Notes: generated from the sequence alone by a model not told the origin. A DNA stretch of 64,000 nucleotides from Kitasatospora papulosa (GCF_000717245.1 NZ_JNYQ01000007.1:216277-280276); one strand, 5' to 3'; counted from the stretch's first letter, positions 33,600 to 42,636 are shown. Translations and numbers: made by a program.

Positions 33600-34633
33600 T
33601 TCCTGTACACCCCCTGCTCACCCATGAGATGGGCGACCTTGTTGGCCCCGAGGACCAGCAGCAGACCGAAGATTCCCTTGATGATTCCGACGGCCGCCGC
33701 GTAGCTGAACCCGCCGTTGGTGATGCCGACGTTCCAGACGTAGGTGTCCAGCACCTCCGACGCCCCCGGGCCGACCGCCGTGCGCTGGAGCAGGATCTGC
33801 TCGAAGCCGACGGTCAGCGCGTTGCCCACCTGGAGCACGAGCAGCAGGGCGACGACGGGACGCAGGGCGGGCAGGGTGATGTGCCACATCCGGCGCCACC
33901 GGTTCGCGCCGTCCATGGCGCTCGCCTCGTAGAGGTCGGGGCTCACGGCCGCGAGGGCGGCGAGGAAGACGATGACGCCCCAGCCGGCGTCCTTCCAGAT
34001 CATCTCGAAGGTGATCAGGAACTTGAACAGACCGGGGTCGGTCATCAGGTCGAAGCCCTCGTGACCGTTCTCCCGGAGTGTCTGGGCGATCAGCCCGGCA
34101 CCGCCGAACATCTGCTGGAACACCGTGACGACCAGCACCCAGGAGAAGAAGTGCGGCAGATAGAGGATCGCCTGGGCCACCGCTCGGACCCGGGGCCGCA
34201 CGAAGCTGTTGATGAACAGCGCGAGCAGGATCGGCACCGGGAAGAAGAGCGTCAGCTGCAGGAGGAAGATCGTCAGGGTGTTCCGCAGCGCCGACCAGAA
34301 CAGCCGGTCGTTCACCATCTGCTGGAACCACTCGAACCCGACCCACGGGCTCTGGGCGATCGCCTGGAACGCGTTGTCGGCGATGTACGGGTCGTAGTCC
34401 TGGAACGCCACGACGTTCCCCGCTAGGGGGATGTACGCGAAGACCAGGAGCAGGACCATCGCCGGCAGTGTCATCAGGATCAGCGTGCGGTCCCGGCGCA
34501 GCCGGTGACGCAGCGGCATGTCCTTGGTGACGGGCCGGTCACCGGCCGCCGCCCTCGTCTTGACCGGCGGCGTCCCTGACTCCTGCGCGCGCCGGTCGTC
34601 TGTGCTCAGTGACATGTCAGGAGGCCGACTCAC
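33596..34633 (-). CDS. Carbohydrate ABC transporter permease, LplB type
   Basis: This permease of up to 345 residues has six membrane segments, the first at LILMTLPAMVLLLVFAYIPLAG, and the EAA motif YEASAMDGANRWRRMWHITLP. The YLPHFFSWVLVV stretch is typical of the LplB branch. The start is uncertain: a GTG at 34633 overlaps the upstream lipoprotein gene by 17 bp, while the ATG at 34615 opens two bases after that stop. Neither has a strong ribosome site, and coupling to the upstream gene is likely. It pairs with the LplC-type protein to form the channel for the binding protein encoded upstream. Confidence 0.9.
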   Translation of the reverse strand: MSRPPDMSLSTDDRRAQESGTPPVKTRAAAGDRPVTKDMPLRHRLRRDRTLILMTLPAMVLLLVFAYIPLAGNVVAFQDYDPYIADNAFQAIAQSPWVGFEWFQQMVNDRLFWSALRNTLTIFLLQLTLFFPVPILLALFINSFVRPRVRAVAQAILYLPHFFSWVLVVTVFQQMFGGAGLIAQTLRENGHEGFDLMTDPGLFKFLITFEMIWKDAGWGVIVFLAALAAVSPDLYEASAMDGANRWRRMWHITLPALRPVVALLLVLQVGNALTVGFEQILLQRTAVGPGASEVLDTYVWNVGITNGGFSYAAAVGIIKGIFGLLLVLGANKVAHLMGEQGVYRK

Positions 34634-36290
34634 CGGTCTCGTCGAGCAGCTTCTTGTACCAGTCGCGGAGCTTGTCGCCGCCCTTGGTCTTCCAGTCGGA
34701 GACGGCCTGCTGCATGTCGCCGACCTTCTTGCGGCCGCGCACGATGTCCTTCTCGAGGTCCTCGAACTGCGCGTTCAGCTCGGTGTAGCGGGTCGGCTCC
34801 TGGATCTGCATCCCGTGGAAGAGGGGCTTCTTGAGGTGCGCGCCCTGGCGCTGCTGCCACTCGATGACGCCCTTGGCGACGTCCGGGAAGTCCGGGTAGG
34901 CGCGGAACGGGGCCGGGGACGCCACGTACTCGTAGGTGGCGAACACCTGGTTGTTGCCCTGCTCCGTCTTGACGAGGATGCCGTCCTTGAGGGTGTGGTG
35001 CGTGCCCTCCAGGCCGTAGGCCTTCAGACGCTGCTCCTTGGTCCCGTAGGGGGCGGCGGTGTAGTTGGCCAGGGCGAGGACGTCCTGGATGGTCTTCTTG
35101 TCGGCGTTCTTGTTGACGAAGCACCAGATGTTGGACGGCGACGCCTCGTAGATGACCGGGTCACCGCCCGCGGCGGCGAAGAAGTCCATCGCCCCCATCC
35201 GGAACTCCGGCTTGTCGAGGCGCTGGACGGCGGTCGCGGCGTACCAGTCGGAGATGTCCGCGTTGTACATGAGGACGTTCCCCGAGGAGAACGTGGTCCG
35301 CATGTCACCGGTCTCGGCCTTGGCGTCCGGGTGCACGAAGCCCGCCGAGTACAGGGAGCGCGACCACTCCAGCGCCTCCAGGTACTCGTCGGTCTCGTAG
35401 CGGTTGACCAGCTTGCCGTCGACGAGCTTCCAGTAGTACGGCTTCTCCGGCAGGACCCCGAAGAAGACGAACGCCGACCACGTCATGTCGCTGCACGCCC
35501 ACACCTTGCTCTTCGGGGCGTTGATCTCCTTGCAGAGGTCGTAGAACTCCTGCGTGGTGGTGGGGACCTCGTACCCCTTCTCCTCGAAGATGTCCGCGCG
35601 GTAGAAGGGCGTGATGTTCGGCGTCGCCTCGGCCGGCATGGGGAGACCGCGCAGCTTGCCGGCGAAGATCGCCCGCTGCCAGGCGCCGGTGGGGATGGCC
35701 GCCAGGTTCGGGTAGTCCTTGACCTTGTCCCCCGACAGGTAGGGGCCGAGGTCGGCGAACTTGTTGGCGATGGCGCTCGGTATCTTGCCGCCCAGTTCCC
35801 ACCCGGGGACGACGACCGCGTCGGGGATGTCGCTGGAGGCGAGCACCGCGCCGAGCTTCTGGCCGTAGACGTTGCCGTCCTGGTTCTGCCACTTGACGGT
35901 GACGCCGGCCGCCTCGTCCATCGCCTTCCAGTACGGGTTGCCGTCACCCGGGGAGGTGCCCCACAGCGGTGCCATGACCCTCAGCTCGCTGCCCTGGCCC
36001 AGCTTCTTCGGCACCGACACCGCGAGCTGGTCGGCCGGGAGCGCGGTCGTGAAGCCGTCCGCGGAGCCGTTCTTGCTCGGTATGTCCGGGGTGACCGCCT
36101 TCGAGGGGACGTAGGCCGGAAGGATGTCCTTCAGCTTCTTGCCCGTGGTCGTGCCCTCGTTCTTCGCACCGCCGGAACCGCCGCCGCAGGCGGTGAGCAG
36201 CGGCATCCCGCCGCCCACGGCTGCCGCGACGACCACGGAGGAGGCGAGGAATCGTCTCCGGCTGGGAGCGGAGGGGGAGTTCGGCGTCAT
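34617..36290 (-). CDS. Extracellular sugar-binding lipoprotein of the ABC importer
   Basis: This 557-residue solute-binding protein is of the LplA-like (large, ~550 aa) group. The signal (SRRRFLASSVVVAAAVGGGMPLLTAC) combines twin arginines with a lipobox; cysteine ~35 would be lipidated. The mature part shows binding-protein features such as ELRVMAPLWGTSPGDGNPYWKAMDEA, GKLRGLPMPAEATPNI and SPSNIWCFVNK. It is the first gene of the minus-strand operon, directly behind the divergent region that holds LacI operators O3 and O4. ATG at 36290 follows AAGGG. The ligand is inferred to be a xyloglucan oligosaccharide from the enzymes encoded downstream. Confidence 0.92.
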   Translation of the reverse strand: MTPNSPSAPSRRRFLASSVVVAAAVGGGMPLLTACGGGSGGAKNEGTTTGKKLKDILPAYVPSKAVTPDIPSKNGSADGFTTALPADQLAVSVPKKLGQGSELRVMAPLWGTSPGDGNPYWKAMDEAAGVTVKWQNQDGNVYGQKLGAVLASSDIPDAVVVPGWELGGKIPSAIANKFADLGPYLSGDKVKDYPNLAAIPTGAWQRAIFAGKLRGLPMPAEATPNITPFYRADIFEEKGYEVPTTTQEFYDLCKEINAPKSKVWACSDMTWSAFVFFGVLPEKPYYWKLVDGKLVNRYETDEYLEALEWSRSLYSAGFVHPDAKAETGDMRTTFSSGNVLMYNADISDWYAATAVQRLDKPEFRMGAMDFFAAAGGDPVIYEASPSNIWCFVNKNADKKTIQDVLALANYTAAPYGTKEQRLKAYGLEGTHHTLKDGILVKTEQGNNQVFATYEYVASPAPFRAYPDFPDVAKGVIEWQQRQGAHLKKPLFHGMQIQEPTRYTELNAQFEDLEKDIVRGRKKVGDMQQAVSDWKTKGGDKLRDWYKKLLDETGESAS

Positions 36291-36426
36291 TGCGTCAACC
36301 CTTCGTGGTGCAACAGGACGGCCCGCGGCGGCGACTGCCGCTCGGCCCTGTGTCTGAGGTAGGGGCGTTACCGGCCGAGCCGGTGGAACTGCACCGGCTG
36401 AGCTGAAGCGGTCAACGGGCTGCCTC

Positions 36427-36442
36427 GTCGAAGCGCTTCGAT
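36427..36442. promoter_or_regulatory. LacI-type operator O3
   Basis: GTCGAAGCGCTTCGAT differs from O1 by one outer base. It lies 137 bp upstream of the binding-protein ATG and is placed to repress the minus-strand operon. Confidence 0.85.
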
Positions 36443-36607
36443 GTTGCAGCGACATTAAGTGAAGGGTCCCGGGGGCACAAGAGTTCGTTTCGAGATTCCT
36501 CCGACCTGTTTCCGAACCGTTTCCCGGGCCGACGCGGCTTCGATACGTCCACATGAACCTCTTTGCGGCGGTAGCACCCTTGACACCCGCGGGGTGGGGC
36601 GCAGAGC

Positions 36608-36623
36608 ATCGAAGCGCTTCGAA
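36608..36623. promoter_or_regulatory. LacI-type operator O4
   Basis: ATCGAAGCGCTTCGAA contains the perfect 14-bp core TCGAAGCGCTTCGA. It lies about 80 bp upstream of the GH3 GTG and overlaps the likely plus-strand promoter. Confidence 0.85.
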
Positions 36624-36700
36624 AGATCTTGTCTGCGTATCGAACGGTCTTTCGGTGCCGGCAGACCGGAAACCTCCCACCTCTCCAAGGGGCCCCGCAC

Positions 36701-39634
36701 GTGACGGACCATCCGCTTCCCTTCCGCGACCCGCAGCTGTCCTTCTCCCGGCGCACCGACGACCTGCTCGGACGGCTCACGCTCGACGAGCGGATCGCGA
36801 TGCTGCACCAGTTCGCCCCGGCGGTGGAGCGGCTCGGGCTCGGCCCGTTCCGTACCGGACAGGAGGCCCTGCACGGGGTCGCCTGGATGGGCCCCGCCAC
36901 GGTCTTCCCGCAGGCCGTCGGCCTCGGCGCCACCTGGAACGACGAGCTGGTCCGCCGCGTCGGCGAAGCCGTCGGCAACGAGGTGCGGGCCAAGCGCGCC
37001 CAGGACGACCGCGTCGGCCTCAACGTCTGGGCGCCGACGGTGAATCTGCTGCGCCACCCGCTGTGGGGCCGGGGCGAGGAGGGATACTCCGAGGACCCGG
37101 CGCTCACCTCCGCCATCGCCGTCGCCTACACCCGGGGGCTGCGCGGGGACCACCCGCACTACTGGCGCACCGCACCCGTGCTCAAGCACTGGCTCGCGCA
37201 CAACAACGAGACCGAACGCGACACCGCCTCCTCCTCGGTCCGCCCGCGCGTCCTGCACGAGTACGACCTGCGGGCCTTCCGCGACGCGGTGCGGGCCGGG
37301 GCCGTGGCCGGTGTCATGCCCGCCTACAACCTCGTCAACGGGCGCCCCAACCACGTCTCGCCCCTCCTCGAGCAGCACCTGAGGAGCTGGACCGACCAGC
37401 CGCTCGTCGTCTGCTCGGACGCCGGCGCGCCCTCCAACCTGGTCGATTCCGAGCACTACTTCGACACCCACGAGGAGGCCACCGCGGCCGCCCTGAAGGC
37501 GGGCGTCGACAGCTTCACCGACCACGGCACGGACTCCACGGTCATGACCGGCCGCATCCGTGACGCACTGGCCAAGGGGCTGCTCGACGAGAGCGACATC
37601 GACACCGCGGTCCGCCGGCTGCTCGCCATGCGCTTCGCGCTGGGTGAGTTCGACCCGGAACTCGACCCGTACGCCCAGGTGGACGACCTGGACACCGCGG
37701 AGCACCGGGCGCTGGCGCTGGAGGCGGCGGAACAGGCGGTCGTCCTCCTGAAGAACGACGGGCTGCTGCCCCTCGCGCCCGGGCAGGGACGAACCGTCGC
37801 GGTGGTCGGACTGCTCGCCGACGACTGCAAGCTCGACTGGTACAGCGGCACGCTCATGCACCGCTCCACCCCGCTCGACGGGATCCGCGAACGGTACGGC
37901 GCCGAGAACGTCCTGCACACCGAGGGCGTGGACCGGATCCGGCTGAAGACCTCCGACGGCTGGCTCCGGGTACCGGAGGCCGACGGCACGCAGGACGGGG
38001 AGGCGCGAGGCGCGGAAGGCGCGCTCGACCCCGCGCTCCTCGCCGGCCGCACCGACCTCCCCCCGCTGACCTGCGGCGACGAAGCCACCGAACTCGCCCT
38101 CGTCGACTGGGGGGACGGTGTCCTCACCCTGCGCACCGACGAAGGGCTGTACCTCTCCGTCGCCGACGACGGATACGTCAGGGCCTCCGCGGACGAGCCG
38201 GGCGGCTGGGTCGTCCAGGAGACGTTCCGCAGGGAAGAGGTGGAGGGGCACGACGGCGGGCACCGCCTTCTGCACATCGGGACGGGTGGGTACGTCTCTG
38301 TCGCCGCCGACGGCGCGAAGGTTGCCGTGTCCGGCGAGAAGATCTCCCGGGAGGACGCCACGGTCTTCGAGTCCGAGACCGTCGAGTCCGGCGCGGACGC
38401 CGTGGCCCGGATCGCCGCGGCCGCCGACACCGTGATCGTCGTCGCGGGCAACGACCCCCACATCAACGGCCGCGAGACCGAGGACCGCACCACCCTCGCC
38501 CTCCCGGCCCAGCAGGACCGTCTGTGGCGCGCGGCCCACGCCGCCAACCCGCGTACGGTGCTCGTCCTGTCCTCCGCCTACCCGTACGCCGTCGTCGACG
38601 CGGCCGCCGCACTGCCGGCCCTGCTCTGGACGGCGCACGGCGGCCAGGCCGCGGGCACCGCCCTCGCCCGTGTCCTCGCCGGTGACGTGTCCCCGGCCGG
38701 GCGCCTGCCGCAGACCTGGTACGCGAGCGACGACGATCTGCCCGGCCTGTTCGACTACGACGTCATCGGCTCACGGCAGACGTACCTCTACTTCGGCGGC
38801 ACCCCGCTCTTCCCGTTCGGACACGGCCTCGGATACACCGACTTCACCTACTCCGGACTGCGGGCCGAGGCCGACGGCGATCAGCTGAGGGTGTCGTTGA
38901 CGGTCACCAACGACGGGACGACGGCTGCCGACGAGGTGGCCCAGGTCTACGTCCGCGCTGCCGGCCCGGCCGAGGCGCCCGCCCCCGAAGGGCTGGGGCG
39001 CCGGCTCCCCGGGCTCGGCGACCCCTCGGACCTGCCGCTGCGCAAGCTGGTCGGCCACCGCCGATTGCACCTGGCCCCCGGCGCGGCCCGAAGTATCGAA
39101 TTCACCGTCCCGTTGGAGGAGTTGGGGCACTGGAACGTGGCGCACGGCCGGTGGGCCGTCGAGCCGGGCGGCTACGAGATCCTCGCGGGCGCGTCCAGCG
39201 CCGACATCCGCCTCACCACCACGACCGAGGTGGGCGGCGAGGCGCTCGGCCCCCGGCCGGTGAAGGAGCGAGGCATCGAGGCAGCCGACTACGACCGGCA
39301 GCAGGGCACGGAGCTCGTGGACCGGGCGAAGACGGAGGGCGACGCCGTGGCGCCCGCCTCCGCCGACGACGAGGGGCGTCTCGTCTACCGGGCCTGCGAC
39401 TTCGGCGACGGCGTGCGGGCACTGGCGTTTCAGGTCTCGGGGGAGGGGCGTGTCACCGTCAGCGCGGCCGGGCACAACTCCCTGATCCAGTTCCCCGACA
39501 CCGGTGGCCCGTACTCCTACCGCACCGTGGAAGTCGCTGTCGACCTCCGCGGAGTGCAGGAACTGCGCATCGGCCTCACCGGGTCCGTGCGCCTCGCCCG
39601 GATCGACGTCGTCCCCGGCAAGGAGTCCGCGTGA
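36701..39634 (+). CDS. GH3 beta-glucosidase / beta-xylosidase with inserted beta-trefoil and C-terminal carbohydrate-binding-like domain
   Basis: This 977-residue enzyme is of family GH3. The TIM barrel runs from ~20 to ~320, with KHW and nucleophile D240 in VVCSDAGAPSNL. The second alpha/beta domain is interrupted at ~430-560 by a fascin-like beta-trefoil segment (VLTLRTDEGLYLSVADDGYV, HIGTGGYVSVAADG). Domain closure continues with VIVVAGNDPHINGRETEDR, and a fibronectin-like domain follows. The last ~130 residues (LVYRACDFGDGVRALAFQVSG..., SLIQFPDTGGPYSYRTVEV) resemble a CBM6-type module. No signal peptide is seen, so it is cytoplasmic. In this setting it would release glucose from trimmed xyloglucan oligosaccharides. 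The GTG at 36701 follows AAGGGG. The next gene overlaps its stop (GTGA). Confidence 0.9.
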   Translation: MTDHPLPFRDPQLSFSRRTDDLLGRLTLDERIAMLHQFAPAVERLGLGPFRTGQEALHGVAWMGPATVFPQAVGLGATWNDELVRRVGEAVGNEVRAKRAQDDRVGLNVWAPTVNLLRHPLWGRGEEGYSEDPALTSAIAVAYTRGLRGDHPHYWRTAPVLKHWLAHNNETERDTASSSVRPRVLHEYDLRAFRDAVRAGAVAGVMPAYNLVNGRPNHVSPLLEQHLRSWTDQPLVVCSDAGAPSNLVDSEHYFDTHEEATAAALKAGVDSFTDHGTDSTVMTGRIRDALAKGLLDESDIDTAVRRLLAMRFALGEFDPELDPYAQVDDLDTAEHRALALEAAEQAVVLLKNDGLLPLAPGQGRTVAVVGLLADDCKLDWYSGTLMHRSTPLDGIRERYGAENVLHTEGVDRIRLKTSDGWLRVPEADGTQDGEARGAEGALDPALLAGRTDLPPLTCGDEATELALVDWGDGVLTLRTDEGLYLSVADDGYVRASADEPGGWVVQETFRREEVEGHDGGHRLLHIGTGGYVSVAADGAKVAVSGEKISREDATVFESETVESGADAVARIAAAADTVIVVAGNDPHINGRETEDRTTLALPAQQDRLWRAAHAANPRTVLVLSSAYPYAVVDAAAALPALLWTAHGGQAAGTALARVLAGDVSPAGRLPQTWYASDDDLPGLFDYDVIGSRQTYLYFGGTPLFPFGHGLGYTDFTYSGLRAEADGDQLRVSLTVTNDGTTAADEVAQVYVRAAGPAEAPAPEGLGRRLPGLGDPSDLPLRKLVGHRRLHLAPGAARSIEFTVPLEELGHWNVAHGRWAVEPGGYEILAGASSADIRLTTTTEVGGEALGPRPVKERGIEAADYDRQQGTELVDRAKTEGDAVAPASADDEGRLVYRACDFGDGVRALAFQVSGEGRVTVSAAGHNSLIQFPDTGGPYSYRTVEVAVDLRGVQELRIGLTGSVRLARIDVVPGKESA

Positions 39635-41809
39635 AGTTCACCGACGGCTTCTGGCTCATGCGCGAGGGCGTCCGCGCCTCGTACGCGACCGAGATCCGTG
39701 ACCTGAGGGTCGAGGACCACCGGTTCACCGCGTACGCCGCGGTCAAGCGCGTCGCCGCACGCGGGGACACGCTCAACACCCCCTTGATCACAGTCGAATG
39801 CTTCTCCCCGGCCGAGGGCGTCATCGGCGTCCGCACCACCCATCACGCGGGGAAGGCCCGTCGGGGACCCGACTTCGCGCTGTCGGCCGACGACGCCACG
39901 GCCCCCTCGGGCACCACCCGCCGGGACGGAGCGGTCACCGAACTCACCAGCGGGCCCCTGACGCTGCGGATGGACGGCGACGGGCCCTGGGGCATCACCT
40001 TCCTCGACGGCGACGGCAAGCGCCTCACCCGGGTGGACCCGAAGGGGACGGCGTTCGCCACCACGCCCGACGGCGTCCACCACATGATCGCCCAACTCGC
40101 CCTGGACGTCGGCGAGAACGTCTACGGTCTCGGCGAGCGCTTCACCCCGTACGTGAAGAACGGCCAGACCGTCGACATCTGGCAGGCCGACGGCGGCACC
40201 AGCAGCGAACTGGCCTACAAGAACATCCCGTTCTACCTGTCGTCGCGCGGCTACGGCGTCTTCGTCAACCACCCCGGCAAGGTCTCCTTCGAGGTCGGCT
40301 CGGAATCCGTCGGGCAGGTGCAGTTCAGCGTCGAGGACCAGTCGATCGAGTACTACGTCGTCGCCGGCCCGACCCCGAAGGACGTCCTGTCCCGCTACAC
40401 GGCCCTGACCGGCCGGCCCGCGCTGCCGCCGGCCTGGTCGTTCGGGCTCTGGCTGACCACGTCCTTCTGCACGTCGTACGACGAGGCCACCGTCACCTCC
40501 TTCGTCGACGGCATGGCCGAGCGCGGCATCCCGCTGAGCGTCTTCCACTTCGACTGCTTCTGGATGCGCGAGCTCCATGTGGATCAACCCCTACATCGCC
40601 CAGAAGTCGGCCCTGTTCGCGGAGGGCGCCGAGCACGGCTATCTGGTGCGCCGGCCCAACGGCGACATCTGGCAGTGGGACCTGTGGCAGCCCGGCATGG
40701 CCCTGGTCGACTTCACCAACCCCGCAGCCCGGGCCTGGTACGACGACAAACTGCGGGCCCTGCTCGACCAGGGCGTCGACTGCTTCAAGACCGACTTCGG
40801 CGAGCGCATCCCGACGGACGTCGTCTGGCACGACGGCTCCGACCCTGAGCGGATGCACAACTACTACGCGCAGATCTACAACCGCACCGTCTTCGAACTC
40901 CTGGAGAGGGAGAGGGGCGCGGGGGAGGCGGTGCTGTTCGCCCGGTCGGCTACGGCGGGCGGCCAGCAGTTCCCCGTGCACTGGGGCGGCGACTGCTTCG
41001 CCTCGTTCACGGCGATGGCGGAGTCGCTGCGCGGCGGGCTGTCACTGAGCCTGTCCGGCTTCGGTTTCTGGAGCCACGACATCGGCGGCTTCGAGGGGAC
41101 CCCCGACCCGGCCGTCTTCAAGCGCTGGCTCGCCTTCGGCCTGCTCTCCTCGCACAGCCGCCTCCACGGCAACGTCTCCTACCGTGTGCCGTGGGAGTTC
41201 GGCGAGGAAGCGGTGGACGTGGCACGGAAGTTCACCCTGCTCAAGCACCGGCTCATGCCCTACCTCTACGGCGTGGCCGCCGAGGCGCACCGTACGGGTG
41301 TCCCGATGATGCGGCCCATGCTCGCGGAGTTCCCCGGTGACCCCGCCTCCCGCACCCTGGACCGGCAGTACATGCTCGGCCCGGACCTGCTGGTCGCGCC
41401 CGTCTTCACCGAGGACGGCGAGGTCGAGTACTACGTCCCCGAGGGCACCTGGATCTCGCTGCTCACCGGCGAGCGCGTCACCGGGCCCGCCTGGCGGCAC
41501 GAGACCCACGGCTTCGACAGCGTGCCCCTCCTGGTCAGGGACGGTGCCGTACTCCCGTGGGGCGCCGACGACCAGCGCCCCGACGGCGACTGGCTGGAGG
41601 GCCTCACCCTGCGGGTCTTCGGCCCCGGCACCGGGGGGACCACGGTCACCGTCCCGGACCTGGCAGGCGACCCGGCGGCGGTCTTCCGTGTCGTCCGGGA
41701 CACGGCCGGGGTGCACGTCACGGCGGAGGGGACCGACCGTGCCTACCGGGTGAGCGTCGAGGAGTCCGGCTCGGTGGCCGAGGGGTCCGGGACGGTCACC
41801 GTCGTCTGA
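39631..41809 (+). pseudogene. GH31 alpha-xylosidase (YicI-like), disrupted by an internal deletion with frameshift
   Basis: Two adjoining frames together make one GH31 alpha-xylosidase, which removes xylose from the non-reducing end of xyloglucan oligosaccharides. The first (from GTG 39631) is intact to DCFWMRE at ~40575, then runs out of frame. The second (from ~40577) resumes at MWINPYIAQ and ends at 41809. In YicI-type enzymes about 30 residues (with a WCDF and a FPDPEGM motif) lie between these points; they are missing. The frame step requires a loss of 3n+2 bases, and comparison with the remembered E. coli spacing gives about 89. The nucleophile D in CFKTDFGE (40793) and the acid D in WGGDC remain in the second part. 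The protein cannot be a normal barrel. It is either a true pseudogene or an assembly error. Confidence 0.85.
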
Positions 41810-41826
41810 GCCGTCCGTGCCGACCG

Positions 41827-41868
41827 GCAGCCCGCCGTGCGCCCCCGCAGGGTCGCACGGCGGGCTGC
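41827..41868 (+). terminator. Terminator after the GH3-GH31 operon
   Basis: GCAGCCCGCCGTGCG (41827-41841) and CGCACGGCGGGCTGC (41854-41868) form a perfect 15-bp stem with a 12-base loop, followed by GTCTTT. It lies 18 bp after the GH31 stop. Confidence 0.88.
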
Positions 41869-42000
41869 GTCTTTCCCCGGGGCCGGTCCGCCGCGGCCAC
41901 CGGACCTGCCGGTCCTCACCCGCGTGTGCTCACATGTGCGATTTCCCCGCTGTGAGGGGGAACGGCCCTCTACTCTTCCTCTACACGGAGGGGGATCGCC

Positions 42001-42447
42001 ATGGCCGGCTTCCTGCTGTTCGTCGCCGCGGTACTGAGCATCGTCGGAGCGGTGTCGGAGCGCGAGGTGTTCACCGAAGTGAGCTGGATCGTCTGGGCAC
42101 TGGGCATCCTCCTGCTCCTCAAGTGGTTCGTGCGGCACCGGAAGTACGGAACCCCCGAACGCCTGATGGCCTCCGTGGCGGCCGGCGACCCGCGCGCCCT
42201 GCGGAGCCTGGCGATGATCGCGAAGACCGGCAACGACTACGACGAGGCCGAGCGCCTGCTGCGCATCGGCGTCGACGGCGGCGACGTCGAGTCCATGTGG
42301 GAGATGGGGCGCCTGGTCGAGCACCGCGACGGCCTGGAGGCCTCGGAGCCGTGGTTCCGGATGGCTGCGGAGCGCGGACACTTCGTCGCCAAGCGTTTCT
42401 TCCGGCCCGGCAGCGCCCTCAACAGGGACGGCGAGAACCCGCTGTAA
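42001..42447 (+). CDS. Small membrane protein with Sel1/TPR-like repeats
   Basis: This 148-residue protein has two closely spaced hydrophobic segments (FLLFVAAVLSIVGAV at ~4-18 and VSWIVWALGILLLLKWFV at ~27-44). A helical domain follows with repeats of the Sel1/TPR kind: DEAERLLRIGVDGGDVESMWEMGRL and EASEPWFRMAAERGHFVAKRF. Such repeats usually mediate protein contacts. ATG at 42001 has GGAGGGGG 7 bases upstream. It stands alone between a terminator and the betaine cluster, and no role can be assigned. Confidence 0.75.
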   Translation: MAGFLLFVAAVLSIVGAVSEREVFTEVSWIVWALGILLLLKWFVRHRKYGTPERLMASVAAGDPRALRSLAMIAKTGNDYDEAERLLRIGVDGGDVESMWEMGRLVEHRDGLEASEPWFRMAAERGHFVAKRFFRPGSALNRDGENPL

Positions 42448-42578
42448 GCGCGCGATCACCGCGCCCCGCCGCGTGCCATGTCCCGCTGCGGACCCCGTGC
42501 GCACACCGGGCGGCGGCCGCGCCGTGCCGGTCGCCACCGCGCACGCCGGGCAGTGAGACATGTCACTGGCCGTGAAGT

Positions 42579-42636
42579 GTTCGGCATACATTCCGCCCGC
42601 TCGGAGAGATGTCCAGGCTGCCGGTGTGTGCCGAAC
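42579..42636. promoter_or_regulatory. Inverted repeat pair upstream of the betaine cluster
   Basis: GTTCGGCATACA (42579-42590) and TGTGTGCCGAAC (42625-42636) are inverted copies with one mismatch, 34 bp apart, in the 267-bp gap before the aldehyde dehydrogenase gene. They look like paired half-operators for a regulator encoded elsewhere. Nothing else recognisable is in this gap. Confidence 0.45.

Larger units (their letters stand above)
36291..36700. promoter_or_regulatory. Divergent regulatory region between the sugar-binding protein and GH3 genes
   Basis: This 410-bp region holds the promoters of both operons and two LacI-type operators, whose centres are 181 bp apart. A TTGACA at 36580-36585 with GAGCAT at 36604-36609 (18-bp spacer) could be the plus-strand promoter; operator O4 would then overlap its -10 and start site. 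No gene was found inside. Confidence 0.7.

Noticed and set aside
32602..33621. N-terminal extension of the GH74 gene in the same frame
   Set aside because: It overlaps the LplC permease gene and is not family-like; the ATG at 32601 with GGAGGG and a twin-arginine signal is the real start.
36640..36665. A fifth LacI operator near TATCGAACGGTCTTTCGG
   Set aside because: It only partly resembles the palindrome and lacks the central GCGC; treated as chance.
40577..41809. Second half of GH31 as a separate gene starting at the ATG
   Set aside because: The ATG is the codon for a conserved position just before WINPYIAQ, there is no ribosome site, and the upstream half of the same family directly adjoins it. 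One broken gene is the simpler reading.
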